Of a stretch of DNA of 56,097 bases, positions 1-9,121 are shown piece after piece. This DNA is from Avidehalobacter sp964569265 (GTDB lineage: Bacteria; Bacillota; Dehalobacteriia; UBA4068; UBA4997). The stretch lies in NCBI GenBank assembly GCA_964569265.1, contig CAZMTO010000008.1:1-56097 (forward strand), written 5' to 3'. How positions within the stretch are numbered: position 1 is the first letter of the stretch; each line of letters opens with the position of its first letter. Under the pieces are notes generated by a model. That model was not told where the DNA came from, searched no databases, and worked only from the letters and a program-made list of their open reading frames with translations. Made by a program: the position numbers and the translations under genes.

Positions 1-124
1 TTATCTCGTTTACCAACCCTGCCTGACAGATGCTCATTTTGTAATTTCGGTCTGATACTGTTTTACGAACACCGCCCTAAACCGGGGTAAATATTTTTGA
101 TATAATTTGCTGCCCGCCGCGCCG

Positions 125-640
125 CTAAAAGCGGTTGTGCGGCACACCGCGCATAGTTGGCTTAAAAATAACACGTTCTATGCGGCGGTTAACATATGTC
201 CAGCGGAACTCTCTGGCCAACGATATCGGCTTTAGCAGCACGGCATCTATACCGGCCAAATTAGCGCCCAAAATATCGGTCAGCAGTTGATCGCCAATCA
301 TCAGGGTCTGCGCTTTGTCGGCACCCAAACCGGCAGCAGCCTTTTTATAACCAAACGGCAGCGGCTTGCGCGCCTTAGGCAAAAAGTCTATCCCCAGGCG
401 GTCGGCCAGCGGCTTTAACCTTGCCGCCGAATTATTGGAAATTATGCAGCCCTTTAGCCCGGCATCACCCAGACGGGCAAACCACGCCAGCACTTCCGGC
501 GCAATATCGGGGCTGTTCCACGTGGTTATGGTGTTGTCAACATCAAACAGCAGCGCCCGGTAGCCCAACCGATACAGCTCCTGCTGGTCTAACAGCGCAA
601 GTCTGTCAAAATACGCCCGGGGACGAAACAAACCAAACAT
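125..640 (-). CDS. yqeG: YqeG family HAD IIIA-type phosphatase
   Basis: Small haloacid-dehalogenase-fold protein of about 171 residues. The nucleophile motif DVDNT lies near the N terminus within LLFDVDNTITTW. A lysine-containing middle segment (KARKPLPFGY) is followed by the acidic motif MIGDQLLTD. Length and motif order match the YqeG family of Firmicutes; the substrate is unknown, so the phosphatase role is family knowledge. The reading frame can extend to a GTG at 649, but that GTG is part of the ribosome binding site AAGGTGG. The ATG at 640 lies 5 nt beyond that site and is the better start. It is the last gene of the minus-strand nuo cluster, 10 nt after the preceding stop. No functional link to complex I is evident. 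Confidence 0.85.
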   Translation of the reverse strand: MFGLFRPRAYFDRLALLDQQELYRLGYRALLFDVDNTITTWNSPDIAPEVLAWFARLGDAGLKGCIISNNSAARLKPLADRLGIDFLPKARKPLPFGYKKAAAGLGADKAQTLMIGDQLLTDILGANLAGIDAVLLKPISLAREFRWTYVNRRIERVIFKPTMRGVPHNRF

Positions 641-650
641 AGCGGCCACC

Positions 651-2123
651 TTAAAGCGTCAGCGCAGCTTCTACCGCCAGCACCGATTGCTGCATATAGG
701 CTACCAGCTCGTCGGCCTGCAAACCAAAGTACAGCGCAATCAGCAGCAGCGCCACCATGGGGAACACCTCGTACCAGTGTGCGTCGGTAACGTTGGCCAT
801 ATTGGCCGGCAGCTTACCAAACGCCACCCGCTGAAACGCCCACAGATAATAACCTACCGCCAGCACTGCGCCCAGCGCCGCCAGCAGCACCAAAAAACCA
901 AAACGCTCATATGCGCCCAGCATTACACTAAATTCGGCAAAAAAGCCCATAAAACCGGGTATGCCCATAGATGCAAAAAACGACAGCACCAGCAATGTCA
1001 TAGCCGCAGGCATTTTACCGTACAAACCGCCCAAATTGCTGATAAGACGTGTGCCGCAATGGTGCTGCACAATGCCGCAGCCCATAAACAGCGCCGCTGA
1101 AATAATACCGTGTGCCACCATCTGATAAACCGCGCCCAAAATGCCGGCGTAGTTAGCACAGGCCAAACCCAGCAACACAAAGCCCATATGGCTTACCGAC
1201 GAATAGGCGATAAGCTTTTTCAAATCGTCCTGCGTAAAGGCCGCATATGCCCCGTAAACAATGCTTATCAGCGCCAGCACCAACACCAGCGGCATAAAAG
1301 CAGCCGCCGCTTCGGGGTGCATCATATAGCCAATACGTATAAGGCCGTAGCCGCCCATTTTAAGCAGCACGCCCGCCAGCAGCACCGATGCCGCCGTAGG
1401 AGCTTCTACGTGTGCATCAGGCAGCCAGGTATGCACCGGCACCACCGGCAGCTTTACGCAAAACGCCAGCAGCAGAGCCGCAAACACCGGCAACTGAAAG
1501 CTTATGTCAAAGCCGGCCTCGGCAACATCCGTCATCATAAAGCTGTAAAAGCCGTTAAGCTCCGCCGCCTTAAAAAACATCGCGGCAATGGCAATAATCA
1601 TCACCAGAGATGCTATATGCGTGTAAATCAAAAACTTCATTGATGCGTAGCTGCGACGTTTGCCGCCCCAAATACCGATAAGAAAGAACATCGGTATCAG
1701 CACGATTTCCCAAAAGATGTAAAACAAAAAGAAGTCCAGTGCGGAAAACACGCCCATAACGCCGGTTTCTACCAACAGCAGCAGGCCAAAATAAAGCGGT
1801 GCGCGCTCGGTTACATCCCAGGAAAAAATTATCACCAAAAAGCCCAGCAGCGCCGTCAACGCAAACAACGGCAGCGACAAACTGTCCAGCCCTACCGCAA
1901 AGCTTACGCCCAACGCCGGGAACCATTCTGTTACCTGACAAAACTGATAGCTCTGGTCAAGATAAAAAGCCTGCACAATATACGCAGTGCCCAACAGCAC
2001 CAGCAGCGATACCGCCGCCGCCACGTGTTTGGCCAAATACGGCATCTTCCTGAGCGCCCAAATAATAAGCGCACCGGCAAGCGGCAGTGCCAACAAAATT
2101 GTTACTAAACTTATTTCTCCCAA
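651..2123 (-). CDS. second NuoM-like proton-translocating subunit of complex I
   Basis: Polytopic membrane protein of 490 residues in the Nqo13/NuoM (MrpD-like) antiporter family, which forms proton channels in the membrane arm of complex I. The conserved glutamate sits in IFWEIVLIPMF, and the LPDAHVEAPTAASVLLAG channel motif and the SVSHMGFVLLGL segment are present. Start is TTG at 2123, preceded by TAGGGGGT at 7 nt, the same kind of site used by its operon neighbours. It follows nuoN by 20 nt. The canonical nuoM lies two genes upstream, so this operon encodes two NuoM-type subunits. Whether this copy replaces nuoM in some complexes, adds a fourth pump or serves another oxidoreductase cannot be told from sequence. 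Confidence 0.9.
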   Translation of the reverse strand: MGEISLVTILLALPLAGALIIWALRKMPYLAKHVAAAVSLLVLLGTAYIVQAFYLDQSYQFCQVTEWFPALGVSFAVGLDSLSLPLFALTALLGFLVIIFSWDVTERAPLYFGLLLLVETGVMGVFSALDFFLFYIFWEIVLIPMFFLIGIWGGKRRSYASMKFLIYTHIASLVMIIAIAAMFFKAAELNGFYSFMMTDVAEAGFDISFQLPVFAALLLAFCVKLPVVPVHTWLPDAHVEAPTAASVLLAGVLLKMGGYGLIRIGYMMHPEAAAAFMPLVLVLALISIVYGAYAAFTQDDLKKLIAYSSVSHMGFVLLGLACANYAGILGAVYQMVAHGIISAALFMGCGIVQHHCGTRLISNLGGLYGKMPAAMTLLVLSFFASMGIPGFMGFFAEFSVMLGAYERFGFLVLLAALGAVLAVGYYLWAFQRVAFGKLPANMANVTDAHWYEVFPMVALLLIALYFGLQADELVAYMQQSVLAVEAALTL

Positions 2124-2143
2124 TTTGTTTACCCCCTAACCGC

Positions 2144-3583
2144 TTACCACAAAGCTGTAGCCGCCGCAGCAGCCCATTCCGTTAACAGGTTGGGCAGCAA
2201 ACCCAACACCAGCAACAGCACCACGCACAGGGCAACCGCTGCTTTTTCGGCCGTTATACCGGCAGTTGCCGGCTTTAGCAGGTTAACTTCGGCAGGCTTG
2301 GCATACATATCGCGGATAACCCACGCATAATACACCAGACTAAGCGCACTGTTAAGCACCAGCACCACTGCCAGCACCGTATACCAGCCGCCAAGCCCCA
2401 CCGCCGCAACTACCATCAGCATTTTACTCCAAAAACCCAACAGGGGCGGTATGCCGCCGTAAGACAACAATATAAGCGCAAAGGCCGCCGCAATGCCCGG
2501 CATCTGCCGCGACAACCCGGCAAAATCACGGTAAGCCGTGCCGCCCTTGTGTACTGCCACCAGCCTGATGATAAAGAACGCACCTATCGTCATAAGGCCG
2601 TGCGCCAAAATATGCAAAAACGAACCTGCCACGCCCATGGCAGTGCCCACCGCAATGCCCACCGGTATATTACCGGCGTGCGCCACGCTGGAATACGCCA
2701 GCATACGTTTAACGTCTTTTTGCAGCAGGGCCATAACGTTGCCCACCGTCATAGTTACGGCACACAGCAACCCCAACAGCACCGACGCCAGCGGTACATT
2801 AAACACAAACGATACCAGCACCAGCTTCATAACCACAATAAACGCACCCTTTTGCGTTACGCCGGATATAAAGCCGGTGGTTGCCGCCGGCGCACCCTGA
2901 TAGGTGTCGGCTGCCCAAAGGTGCATAGGCACCATAGCCATTTTGTAACCAAAGCCTACCAACAGCAGGGCATAGGCCACCGCTGCCATCGGGTGCAGCC
3001 CCACCCAGCCCAGCACATCGGCTGTAGCCTTAATATTAAGCGTACCGCAAAAGCCGTATAACAGCGACAAACCGTATAAAATTATAGCCGACGAAAATGC
3101 ACCGGTAACAAAATACTTAAGCGTTGCCTCGTGGCCGGTATCACTTTCCGCATCGGCCATCGGCAAAACATAGGTAGCAATACTTATCAGCTCAAAGGCA
3201 ATAAGCATCGTAATGTAATCGGTTGCCGAAGGTATTATGCACAGCCCCAGCATTGCCGCCAGCAGCAGGGCGTAATATTCGCGTGCGCGGCCTATGCCGG
3301 CGATAAAATCATACGAACCTATTACGCTGATAAAGCCCAGCCCCAGCAGCATAACCTTGGCAAACACCGCAAAAGCGTTTATCTGCCAGGCGCCGCCCAG
3401 TGCCTCGGTATCTACCCCCCAAAGAGAAACCTCCATAAGCAGGGCCGCAACCAAAGCCACCGCCGCCAAAACCCACGCCATTTTGCGTGCGCCGCGCGGC
3501 AGCAGCATAACAATAATAGCCATAGCCGCCAGCAAAACTTCCGGCAGCAGCAATATCAACTGATCGAGAATTTGCAGTTCCAT
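2144..3583 (-). CDS. nuoN: NADH-quinone oxidoreductase-type complex I subunit N
   Basis: Membrane subunit of 479 residues homologous to NuoN/Nqo14, one of the antiporter-like proton-pumping subunits. Many hydrophobic helices are visible. The family segments MLIAFELISIATYVL, the lysine-containing KYFVTGAFSSAIILYG and LWAADTYQGAPAATTGFIS are present. ATG at 3583 has TAGGGGGTG upstream. It begins directly after the nuoM stop and is followed after 20 nt by a second nuoM paralogue. Standard length for the family. Confidence 0.95.
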   Translation of the reverse strand: MELQILDQLILLLPEVLLAAMAIIVMLLPRGARKMAWVLAAVALVAALLMEVSLWGVDTEALGGAWQINAFAVFAKVMLLGLGFISVIGSYDFIAGIGRAREYYALLLAAMLGLCIIPSATDYITMLIAFELISIATYVLPMADAESDTGHEATLKYFVTGAFSSAIILYGLSLLYGFCGTLNIKATADVLGWVGLHPMAAVAYALLLVGFGYKMAMVPMHLWAADTYQGAPAATTGFISGVTQKGAFIVVMKLVLVSFVFNVPLASVLLGLLCAVTMTVGNVMALLQKDVKRMLAYSSVAHAGNIPVGIAVGTAMGVAGSFLHILAHGLMTIGAFFIIRLVAVHKGGTAYRDFAGLSRQMPGIAAAFALILLSYGGIPPLLGFWSKMLMVVAAVGLGGWYTVLAVVLVLNSALSLVYYAWVIRDMYAKPAEVNLLKPATAGITAEKAAVALCVVLLLVLGLLPNLLTEWAAAAATALW

Positions 3584-5074
3584 TTAACGCACACCCCCTA
3601 ACAGCTCAAGCAAATAGCCCGTACCGTCACTTATCATATCGGTAAGCGGTGCCGGGTAAACACCCAAAGCCAGCACCATTACGCCCAACACCAGCAGCGG
3701 CACAGCCTGAAACCACCTGATGTCGTGCGGGTGTTTTTCAATAAGGTCGGCAGAGGGCGCACCAAAGTAGGCACGTTCCAGCGCCCACAGATAATAGGCC
3801 GCCGTTAAAATCATTGATGTCATAGCGATAACGGTTAAAATTTTATGCACCGAAAACGCCCCCATAAACACCATAAGCTCCGGTATAAAGCCCAACAGGC
3901 CCGGCAGGCCGATAGAAGCAAAAAAGGCAAACACCGTTAATGCCGAAAGCCTTGGCAGCACCGTAGCCACACCGCCCAAATCGCCAATGCGGCGCGTGCC
4001 CACACTGTGCTGCAAAACGCCGCACACCATAAACAGCATAGCCGATATTAAACCGTGAGCAAACATCTGCACCACCGCACCGTTAAAGGCACGCTCCTGC
4101 AACATTGCCAGCCCAAACAGCACCATACCCATATGGCTTACCGACGAATACGCAATCATCTTCTTCAGGTCATCCTGCGCCAGCGCCAGCAATGCCGCCC
4201 ATATCATACTGATGATACCCAGCACCGCCATTGGTATGGCATAATGCACAGCCGCTGCCGGCAGCAGGCCAAAGCCCAAACGTACCAGGCCGTAGCCGCC
4301 CATTTTAAGCATTACTGCCGCCAAAAATACCGAACCGCCGGTAGGTGCCTCTACGTGAGCATCGGGCAGCCAGGTATGGAAGGGTACCGTAGGTATTTTT
4401 ACGGCAAACCCAAAAAACATCAGCGGGAATATAAGGTATTGCAGCCCCACCGGCAAGCTTGCCCCATCGGCAATCTGCACCAGATTAAAGGTAAAGCCGC
4501 CCAGTTGGTCTGCCGCACACAGGCACACGGCAAAAATGCCCACCAGCATAACCAGCGATGCCACGTGCGTGTAAACAAAAAACTTTATGGCCGCATACCT
4601 GCGGTTTGGCCCGCCCCAGCCCAGTATCATAAAGTACATAGGCAGCAGTACAACCTCCCAAAACAGGTAGAACAGGAACAGATCGAGTGCGGAAAACACC
4701 CCAAACAGGCCACATTCCAGCATAAACAGCAGGGCAAAATATACCGAAAGCTGCTTGTGTTCATCAAAAGAAAGTAATACAACCAACGGGGTTAGCAGCG
4801 CCGTTAAAAATACCAGCGGCATACTTATGCCGTCTAACCCTACCGAATAAGTTATGCCAAAGGTTGTTATCCAGTCGACAGCCGTAGCAAACTGATACCC
4901 GTTTACGCCAAATTCAAAATCGGCCAGCATAAGCAGGTTAAGCAGCAGCGGCGGCAGAGAAAGCACCAGCGCCAGCGCTTTTATTGCCCGCGGGTTTTGG
5001 GTAAGGCGCCCGGCCAGCAGCATAACAACAGCAGCAAGCAGCGGCAGAAAAATCAGCGGATTTAACAAATTCAT
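3584..5074 (-). CDS. nuoM: complex I subunit M (proton-pumping membrane subunit)
   Basis: Membrane protein of 496 residues of the NuoM/Nqo13 family. Typical features are the glutamate in YLFWEVVLLPMYFMI, the channel motif WLPDAHVEAPTGGSVFLA and DDLKKMIAYSSVSHMGMV. It starts with the ATG of an ATGA overlap with the nuoL stop (5071-5074), indicating translational coupling, and its stop abuts nuoN. The L-M-N order is the canonical complex I order, so this copy rather than the one at 651-2123 is taken as nuoM proper. Confidence 0.95.
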   Translation of the reverse strand: MNLLNPLIFLPLLAAVVMLLAGRLTQNPRAIKALALVLSLPPLLLNLLMLADFEFGVNGYQFATAVDWITTFGITYSVGLDGISMPLVFLTALLTPLVVLLSFDEHKQLSVYFALLFMLECGLFGVFSALDLFLFYLFWEVVLLPMYFMILGWGGPNRRYAAIKFFVYTHVASLVMLVGIFAVCLCAADQLGGFTFNLVQIADGASLPVGLQYLIFPLMFFGFAVKIPTVPFHTWLPDAHVEAPTGGSVFLAAVMLKMGGYGLVRLGFGLLPAAAVHYAIPMAVLGIISMIWAALLALAQDDLKKMIAYSSVSHMGMVLFGLAMLQERAFNGAVVQMFAHGLISAMLFMVCGVLQHSVGTRRIGDLGGVATVLPRLSALTVFAFFASIGLPGLLGFIPELMVFMGAFSVHKILTVIAMTSMILTAAYYLWALERAYFGAPSADLIEKHPHDIRWFQAVPLLVLGVMVLALGVYPAPLTDMISDGTGYLLELLGGVR

Positions 5075-6963
5075 AAGAACATTACCCCCCCTACAGCTAC
5101 CGCAGCCAGCACAAACGCACCAACCAGCACCAGCGCTAAATAGCCTTGCAGGTTACCGTTAGCACTGCGTCTAAAATACATACCGCAGCCGCTTACCGCA
5201 AAGCACAGGCCGCGCACCAGCCCGTCAACAACATAGTAATCAAACCAGCGGCAAAAATCGCCAAGCTTTACTGCACACCAGCCCACCAAATTTACTATGC
5301 CGTCTACGGCCAGCTTATCCAACAAATCGCCCACCTGCGCCATACGCACTGCCACCAAAGCCGACAGCTTTTCGTACAGACGGTCGATATAATAACGGTT
5401 TAACAGCAGCGTATGAACCGGCTTTAAACCGGCTGCCGCCTTGGCAGGGTCAAATACGCGGAAGTAATATACCGCCGCCGAAGCAGCTACACCCAGCGCC
5501 ACCGCCACCACAGATACTATCATCGGCAGGTGTGTATCAGCGTGATGCACCGCCCCGGTAAGCAACAGGGTAACCGGCTGCGTTAAAGCACCGCTGCCCA
5601 GCGCAAACACCGCCAAAATTGCCAACGGCAGTATCATCGGCAGGGGGCTTTCATGCCCGTGATAATCGCTGCGTTTTTCTCCGCAAAAAACTACAAAAAA
5701 CAGACGGAACATATAAAACGCCGTAAGCATACTGGTAAGTGCCAGCAACCAAAATGCCACCGGCGATGCGTGATACGCCGCCAGCAAAATTTCGTCCTTG
5801 CTCCAAAAGCCGGCAAACGGCGGTATACCGGCAATAGAAACCGTAGCCGCCAAAATAGAAAGCCCCGTTACCTTTTGGTACTTTAACAGGCCGCCCATCT
5901 TGTAAATATCGTTGTCACCCACGGCGTGTATGGCCGAACCGGCACCCATAAACAGCAACGCCTTAAAAAATGCGTGGTTAAGCAAATGCAGCACCGCCGC
6001 CACATAATTAAGGCTGCCCAGCGCCACCACCATAAAGCCCAACTGGCTAAGCGTAGAAAATGCCAAAATACGCTTAAAGTCGCAGTTTACCACAGCCATC
6101 AACGCGGTGCCCAAGGCGGTTATCGTGCCGATAACTATCATAAAATCAGTTACCTGCGGGCACAGGGCAAACAGCGGGAACAAACGCGCACACAAATATA
6201 TGCCGGCCTTTACCATGGTTGCAGCGTGTATAAGCGCCGAAACCGGTGTGGGGCCTTCCATAGCGTCCGGCAGCCAAACGTGCAGCGGAAACTGCGCCGA
6301 CTTGCCGATAACGCCGCCAAATATGCACAACATGGCAATGGCAAGCATCTTAGGGTCATACAGGCCCTGTTCGGCCGCTGCCAGCATAGTGCTGTATTCT
6401 ACACTGCCAAAAATATCAAACAATGTAACTATGCCAATCAGCATTACCACATCGCCCACACGCGTTACCAAAAACGCCTTTTTGGCCGCAGCCGCCGCAC
6501 TGGGCTTTACATACCAAAAACCTATCAGCAGGTAAGAACACAAGCCCATTACTTCCCAAAAGATAAAGGCTTGCAGCAGGTTATCGGCCAGCAGCACGCT
6601 AAGCATAGCAAACACAAATAGCTGAACCTCGGCAAAAAAGCGCATCAGGCCATTTTCTCCGTGCATATAACCGTAGGCATACAGCAAAATAAGCGTTGCC
6701 AAAAACGCCACCAGCAGCAGCAATATCAGCGATAAATTGTCCAGGCAAAAGCCCACCGTCAGGTCATCAAACCAGCGCCGGCTTGCCGTAAGCACGTTGC
6801 CGGCAAACACATAGGGCGCGTAGCTTGCCGCCAGCACAAACGAGCTTGCGGTACCCAGCATACCCACAAAGGCGCATTTTAGGCCAAGCTTATGCCCAAA
6901 ACATAGGGTTAGCAGCAGGCCGGCCAGCACCGGCAATGGTATTATCCAAAAATTTTGCAGCAT
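5071..6963 (-). CDS. nuoL: complex I subunit L (proton-pumping membrane subunit)
   Basis: Large membrane subunit of 630 residues, NuoL/Nqo12 family, at the distal end of the membrane arm. Visible motifs are AFIFWEVMGLCSYLLIGFWY, PLHVWLPDAMEGPTPVSALI and LAFSTLSQLGFMV. The C-terminal part (roughly residue 490 onward) fits the lateral amphipathic helix and the final transmembrane anchor. Full length for the family. ATG at 6963 is preceded by AGAGGA. The gene is separated from the upstream ORF by 121 nt of AT-rich sequence, the largest gap inside the operon apart from the nuoD-nuoH spacer. Confidence 0.95.
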   Translation of the reverse strand: MLQNFWIIPLPVLAGLLLTLCFGHKLGLKCAFVGMLGTASSFVLAASYAPYVFAGNVLTASRRWFDDLTVGFCLDNLSLILLLLVAFLATLILLYAYGYMHGENGLMRFFAEVQLFVFAMLSVLLADNLLQAFIFWEVMGLCSYLLIGFWYVKPSAAAAAKKAFLVTRVGDVVMLIGIVTLFDIFGSVEYSTMLAAAEQGLYDPKMLAIAMLCIFGGVIGKSAQFPLHVWLPDAMEGPTPVSALIHAATMVKAGIYLCARLFPLFALCPQVTDFMIVIGTITALGTALMAVVNCDFKRILAFSTLSQLGFMVVALGSLNYVAAVLHLLNHAFFKALLFMGAGSAIHAVGDNDIYKMGGLLKYQKVTGLSILAATVSIAGIPPFAGFWSKDEILLAAYHASPVAFWLLALTSMLTAFYMFRLFFVVFCGEKRSDYHGHESPLPMILPLAILAVFALGSGALTQPVTLLLTGAVHHADTHLPMIVSVVAVALGVAASAAVYYFRVFDPAKAAAGLKPVHTLLLNRYYIDRLYEKLSALVAVRMAQVGDLLDKLAVDGIVNLVGWCAVKLGDFCRWFDYYVVDGLVRGLCFAVSGCGMYFRRSANGNLQGYLALVLVGAFVLAAVAVGGVMFL

Positions 6964-7006
6964 TTTCCAGTCCTCTAAGCTTCTGTTTTCTTCTTGTTTC
7001 TTCTAT

Positions 7007-7050
7007 AAAAATATATCAAATAAAATATATATCAAATAAAATATATGTAT
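7007..7050. repeat. AT-rich short tandem repeat
   Basis: Three imperfect direct units of AAAATATATCAAAT type lie in the 121-nt gap between nuoL and the unknown protein gene upstream of it. The tract is almost pure A+T in a region of otherwise balanced composition. It could be an expansion or deletion hotspot, or an unstructured spacer in the nuo mRNA. No terminator or clear promoter is seen in it. Confidence 0.6.
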
Positions 7051-7084
7051 TGGCAAATTTATTGATTTTTAAGCAGGGCAGGCT

Positions 7085-7582
7085 TTATTCATCGGGCAGA
7101 CCCGTAAATTCACCAACCGGGGCATATTCACCCGACAGCTCCTCAACTATCTGCCAGCCGGAGCCGCTGCCCATTGCTTCGCGCATTGCCTCGTAAGATA
7201 TCTCTTTAAAATCTTCGGTGCTAAGATAATAGCTTACCTCGCAATCGTTTAACATTAACTGCGTAGATGCCCCCAAGGTAGCTGCTTTGCCCTGATAAGC
7301 ACTTATTGCCTGCTCATTGGTGGCATAACGTTGCGTAAAGCGCATTGATGTCAGCTTGCCTCTATCCCAGTGCATTTCATTTTTAGCGTACACCAGACCG
7401 GAAACATCATTATCTTCGGTAACATACTGTTCCACCACCAGGTCAGCGTCCTGCGCCGCCATAGCTTCGGCCAGCGCTTCGGCTTCCTCGCGTTCTCCCA
7501 GCCAAAACAGCACACTAAGCGACGCCCCAATAAACACCGTCGGTATCAATATCAACAGCAAAAGCTTGCCGATAATCTTCAT
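7085..7582 (-). CDS. unknown membrane-anchored protein inside the nuo operon
   Basis: Protein of 165 residues not recognised from any family. Residues 1-30 hold a positively charged start followed by one long hydrophobic helix (KIIGKLLLLILIPTVFIGAS onward) without a lipobox or clear signal-peptidase site. It is therefore probably anchored with about 130 residues outside the membrane. The soluble part is acidic and contains a single cysteine (NDCEVSYYL), with no metal or flavin motif. ATG at 7582 has AAGGGGGTG upstream, the same type of site as the nuo genes, and nuoK ends 13 nt before it. Operon position between nuoK and nuoL suggests an accessory or assembly role, but that is inference. Confidence 0.85.
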   Translation of the reverse strand: MKIIGKLLLLILIPTVFIGASLSVLFWLGEREEAEALAEAMAAQDADLVVEQYVTEDNDVSGLVYAKNEMHWDRGKLTSMRFTQRYATNEQAISAYQGKAATLGASTQLMLNDCEVSYYLSTEDFKEISYEAMREAMGSGSGWQIVEELSGEYAPVGEFTGLPDE

Positions 7583-7595
7583 CTACAGCACCCCC

Positions 7596-8030
7596 TTAAC
7601 CGCGCAGCTTATTAAACTGCTCCATATCTATGGTGCCGTAACGACGATACAGCGCCAAACCAATGGCCAGACCAACAGCAACTTCGGCTGCTGCCAGCGC
7701 CATTACCAAAATAGCCATTACGCTGCCCGTGCTTTGGCCCAAATATTGACCAAACGCCAAAAAGTTGATATTAGCCGCATTAAGCATCAGTTCTATGGAA
7801 ATTATTGCGGCAATAAGGTTGCGCCGCGTAAGCACACCAAACAAACCAATGGTAAACAGCGCCGCACCCAGCAACAGGTAATGCGTAAGCGATAAATGAA
7901 ACACAAAATATATGGTTCCGCTTATAAACGCCATAAAATCAAAATTGGCCACCGCCGTGCCTACAGTATCTAATATGGGCACAGCCAGTTGCTGCCATAT
8001 TTTTTCTATTTGTTCCAGCAAAGACGCCAC
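7596..8030 (-). CDS. nuoK: complex I subunit K with N-terminal extension
   Basis: The C-terminal 100 residues are a typical NuoK/Nqo11 subunit with three transmembrane helices. The membrane-embedded glutamates appear in IISIELMLNAANINF and LAAAEVAVGLAIGLALYR. The usual NuoK start would fall near LTHYLLLGAALF (about residue 48). Here about 45 extra residues precede it (MASLLEQIEKIWQQ onward, then a hydrophobic stretch). The start is GTG at 8030 with an AGGGGGTG site 5 nt upstream. The only in-frame ATG within the extension (about residue 33) lacks a ribosome binding site, so the extension looks translated. It lies 11 nt after nuoJ. Confidence 0.9.
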   Translation of the reverse strand: MASLLEQIEKIWQQLAVPILDTVGTAVANFDFMAFISGTIYFVFHLSLTHYLLLGAALFTIGLFGVLTRRNLIAAIISIELMLNAANINFLAFGQYLGQSTGSVMAILVMALAAAEVAVGLAIGLALYRRYGTIDMEQFNKLRG

Positions 8031-8041
8031 AGCCGCACCCC

Positions 8042-8575
8042 CTATTCTGTTTTATCCTCTTTTTTTGCTTTAACCTCGGCAGTAATAATTGCGGCCACCA
8101 AAGCCACCAACAGCAGCACCGCCATAGATTCGAACGCCACCGGATATTGCTTCAACAAGCCATCGGCCAGCGCCGGGTAGGCCACCGGCACAATATCGGC
8201 AGTTTGCCCGGCAAAGGGCAGCCCCGTATAATCGGTAAACAAAATTACCGCAAACAGCACCGCGCCCACCGGCAAAGCCGTAAGCAGCGGGCCAAGCCAT
8301 TTGTGCGCCCAAAGGTTGGTGTTGCTTAAATCACCGCTTTTATGGTTTATCAGCAGCAGCGCCAGCACAATAAGCACCGCCACACTGCCCGCATAAACAA
8401 TTACCTGCACCGCGCCAAGGTAATCGGCCTGCAAGCTTAAGAACACCCCGGCCACCGACAACAGCGCGCCCAAAAACGCCAAAAACGTATGGAACATATT
8501 TTTTAATACCAGCGTAGCCAGGGCAAACAGCACAGCCAAACCCGCCAACGCCAAAAATGTTAACGTATGCAGCAT
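8042..8575 (-). CDS. nuoJ: complex I subunit J
   Basis: Membrane subunit of 177 residues, NuoJ/Nqo10 family, with five predicted helices. The conserved segment DYLGAVQVIVYAGSVAVLIV carries the family Y-A-G-x-V-x-V-L motif in the helix with a pi-bulge. A charged tail (VKAKKEDKTE) ends the protein. Its ATG overlaps the nuoI stop by one base (TAATG at 8573-8577), showing translational coupling. Standard length. Confidence 0.93.
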   Translation of the reverse strand: MLHTLTFLALAGLAVLFALATLVLKNMFHTFLAFLGALLSVAGVFLSLQADYLGAVQVIVYAGSVAVLIVLALLLINHKSGDLSNTNLWAHKWLGPLLTALPVGAVLFAVILFTDYTGLPFAGQTADIVPVAYPALADGLLKQYPVAFESMAVLLLVALVAAIITAEVKAKKEDKTE

Positions 8576-9096
8576 TATTCTGCGCCCCCTTTCGGCTCCT
8601 TATCAGCAGGTGCCGGGGCCGGTTCGGCAGCAGGTGCCTGGGCCGGTTTGGGTACCACCGGCGGTTTGGGCGGTGCCGGTTTTTTGCCGTAAGCCGACAA
8701 TTTGGCATCCATATTGCCGTCTGCCAGCAAATCCTGCGGAACATCGCCCGGCTTGTAAACGGCAGTTTCAAAAGTGTGCGTAAGATACAAACACCCCTTG
8801 GGGCAGGCTTCTACACACAGGCCGCAATACAGGCAATACTGTCTATCCATTACAAATTCGGTACAGATTTTTTTACCTTCTTCGTCTTTTTCAAACTTTT
8901 GCCGTATAACCTTGTTGGGGCAAGACATTGCACACAGCCCGCAGTTTATGCAGGCATCTTTATCCAGTGCAAAAGTACCGCCGCGCCAACGCTCCGGCAG
9001 GTGGGGTTTTTCTTCCGGATATTTTTCCGTCCAGCGGCGGCTTACCGCGTGTTTGCCGGTAACCTGCAACCCCTTTAAAAGACCTTTACCAAACAT
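8575..9096 (-). CDS. nuoI: complex I subunit I, two [4Fe-4S] clusters, Pro/Ala-rich tail
   Basis: Ferredoxin-like subunit of 173 residues, NuoI/Nqo9 family, carrying clusters N6a and N6b. Two motifs are complete: C49, C52, C55, C59 in CINCGLCAMSCPNK and C88, C91, C94, C98 in CLYCGLCVEACPKG. After about residue 137 the protein runs into a low-complexity tail rich in Pro, Ala, Lys and Glu that the typical family member lacks. ATG at 9096 follows AAAAAGGAG. In a complex without NuoEFG these clusters would receive electrons from a soluble donor or from an as yet unseen input protein. Confidence 0.95.
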   Translation of the reverse strand: MFGKGLLKGLQVTGKHAVSRRWTEKYPEEKPHLPERWRGGTFALDKDACINCGLCAMSCPNKVIRQKFEKDEEGKKICTEFVMDRQYCLYCGLCVEACPKGCLYLTHTFETAVYKPGDVPQDLLADGNMDAKLSAYGKKPAPPKPPVVPKPAQAPAAEPAPAPADKEPKGGAE

Positions 9097-9121
9097 TCTG
9101 CAATCTCCTTTTTATATCGCT

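Noticed and set aside
1..124. Promoter-like TATAAT near position 98 at the left edge
   Set aside because: No convincing -35 and no gene to drive on that strand within the window.
1110..1643. Long open frames opposite the nuo and other genes
   Set aside because: They are rich in His, Gln and Arg, lack binding sites and mirror real coding sequences; they are shadows of GC-biased codons.
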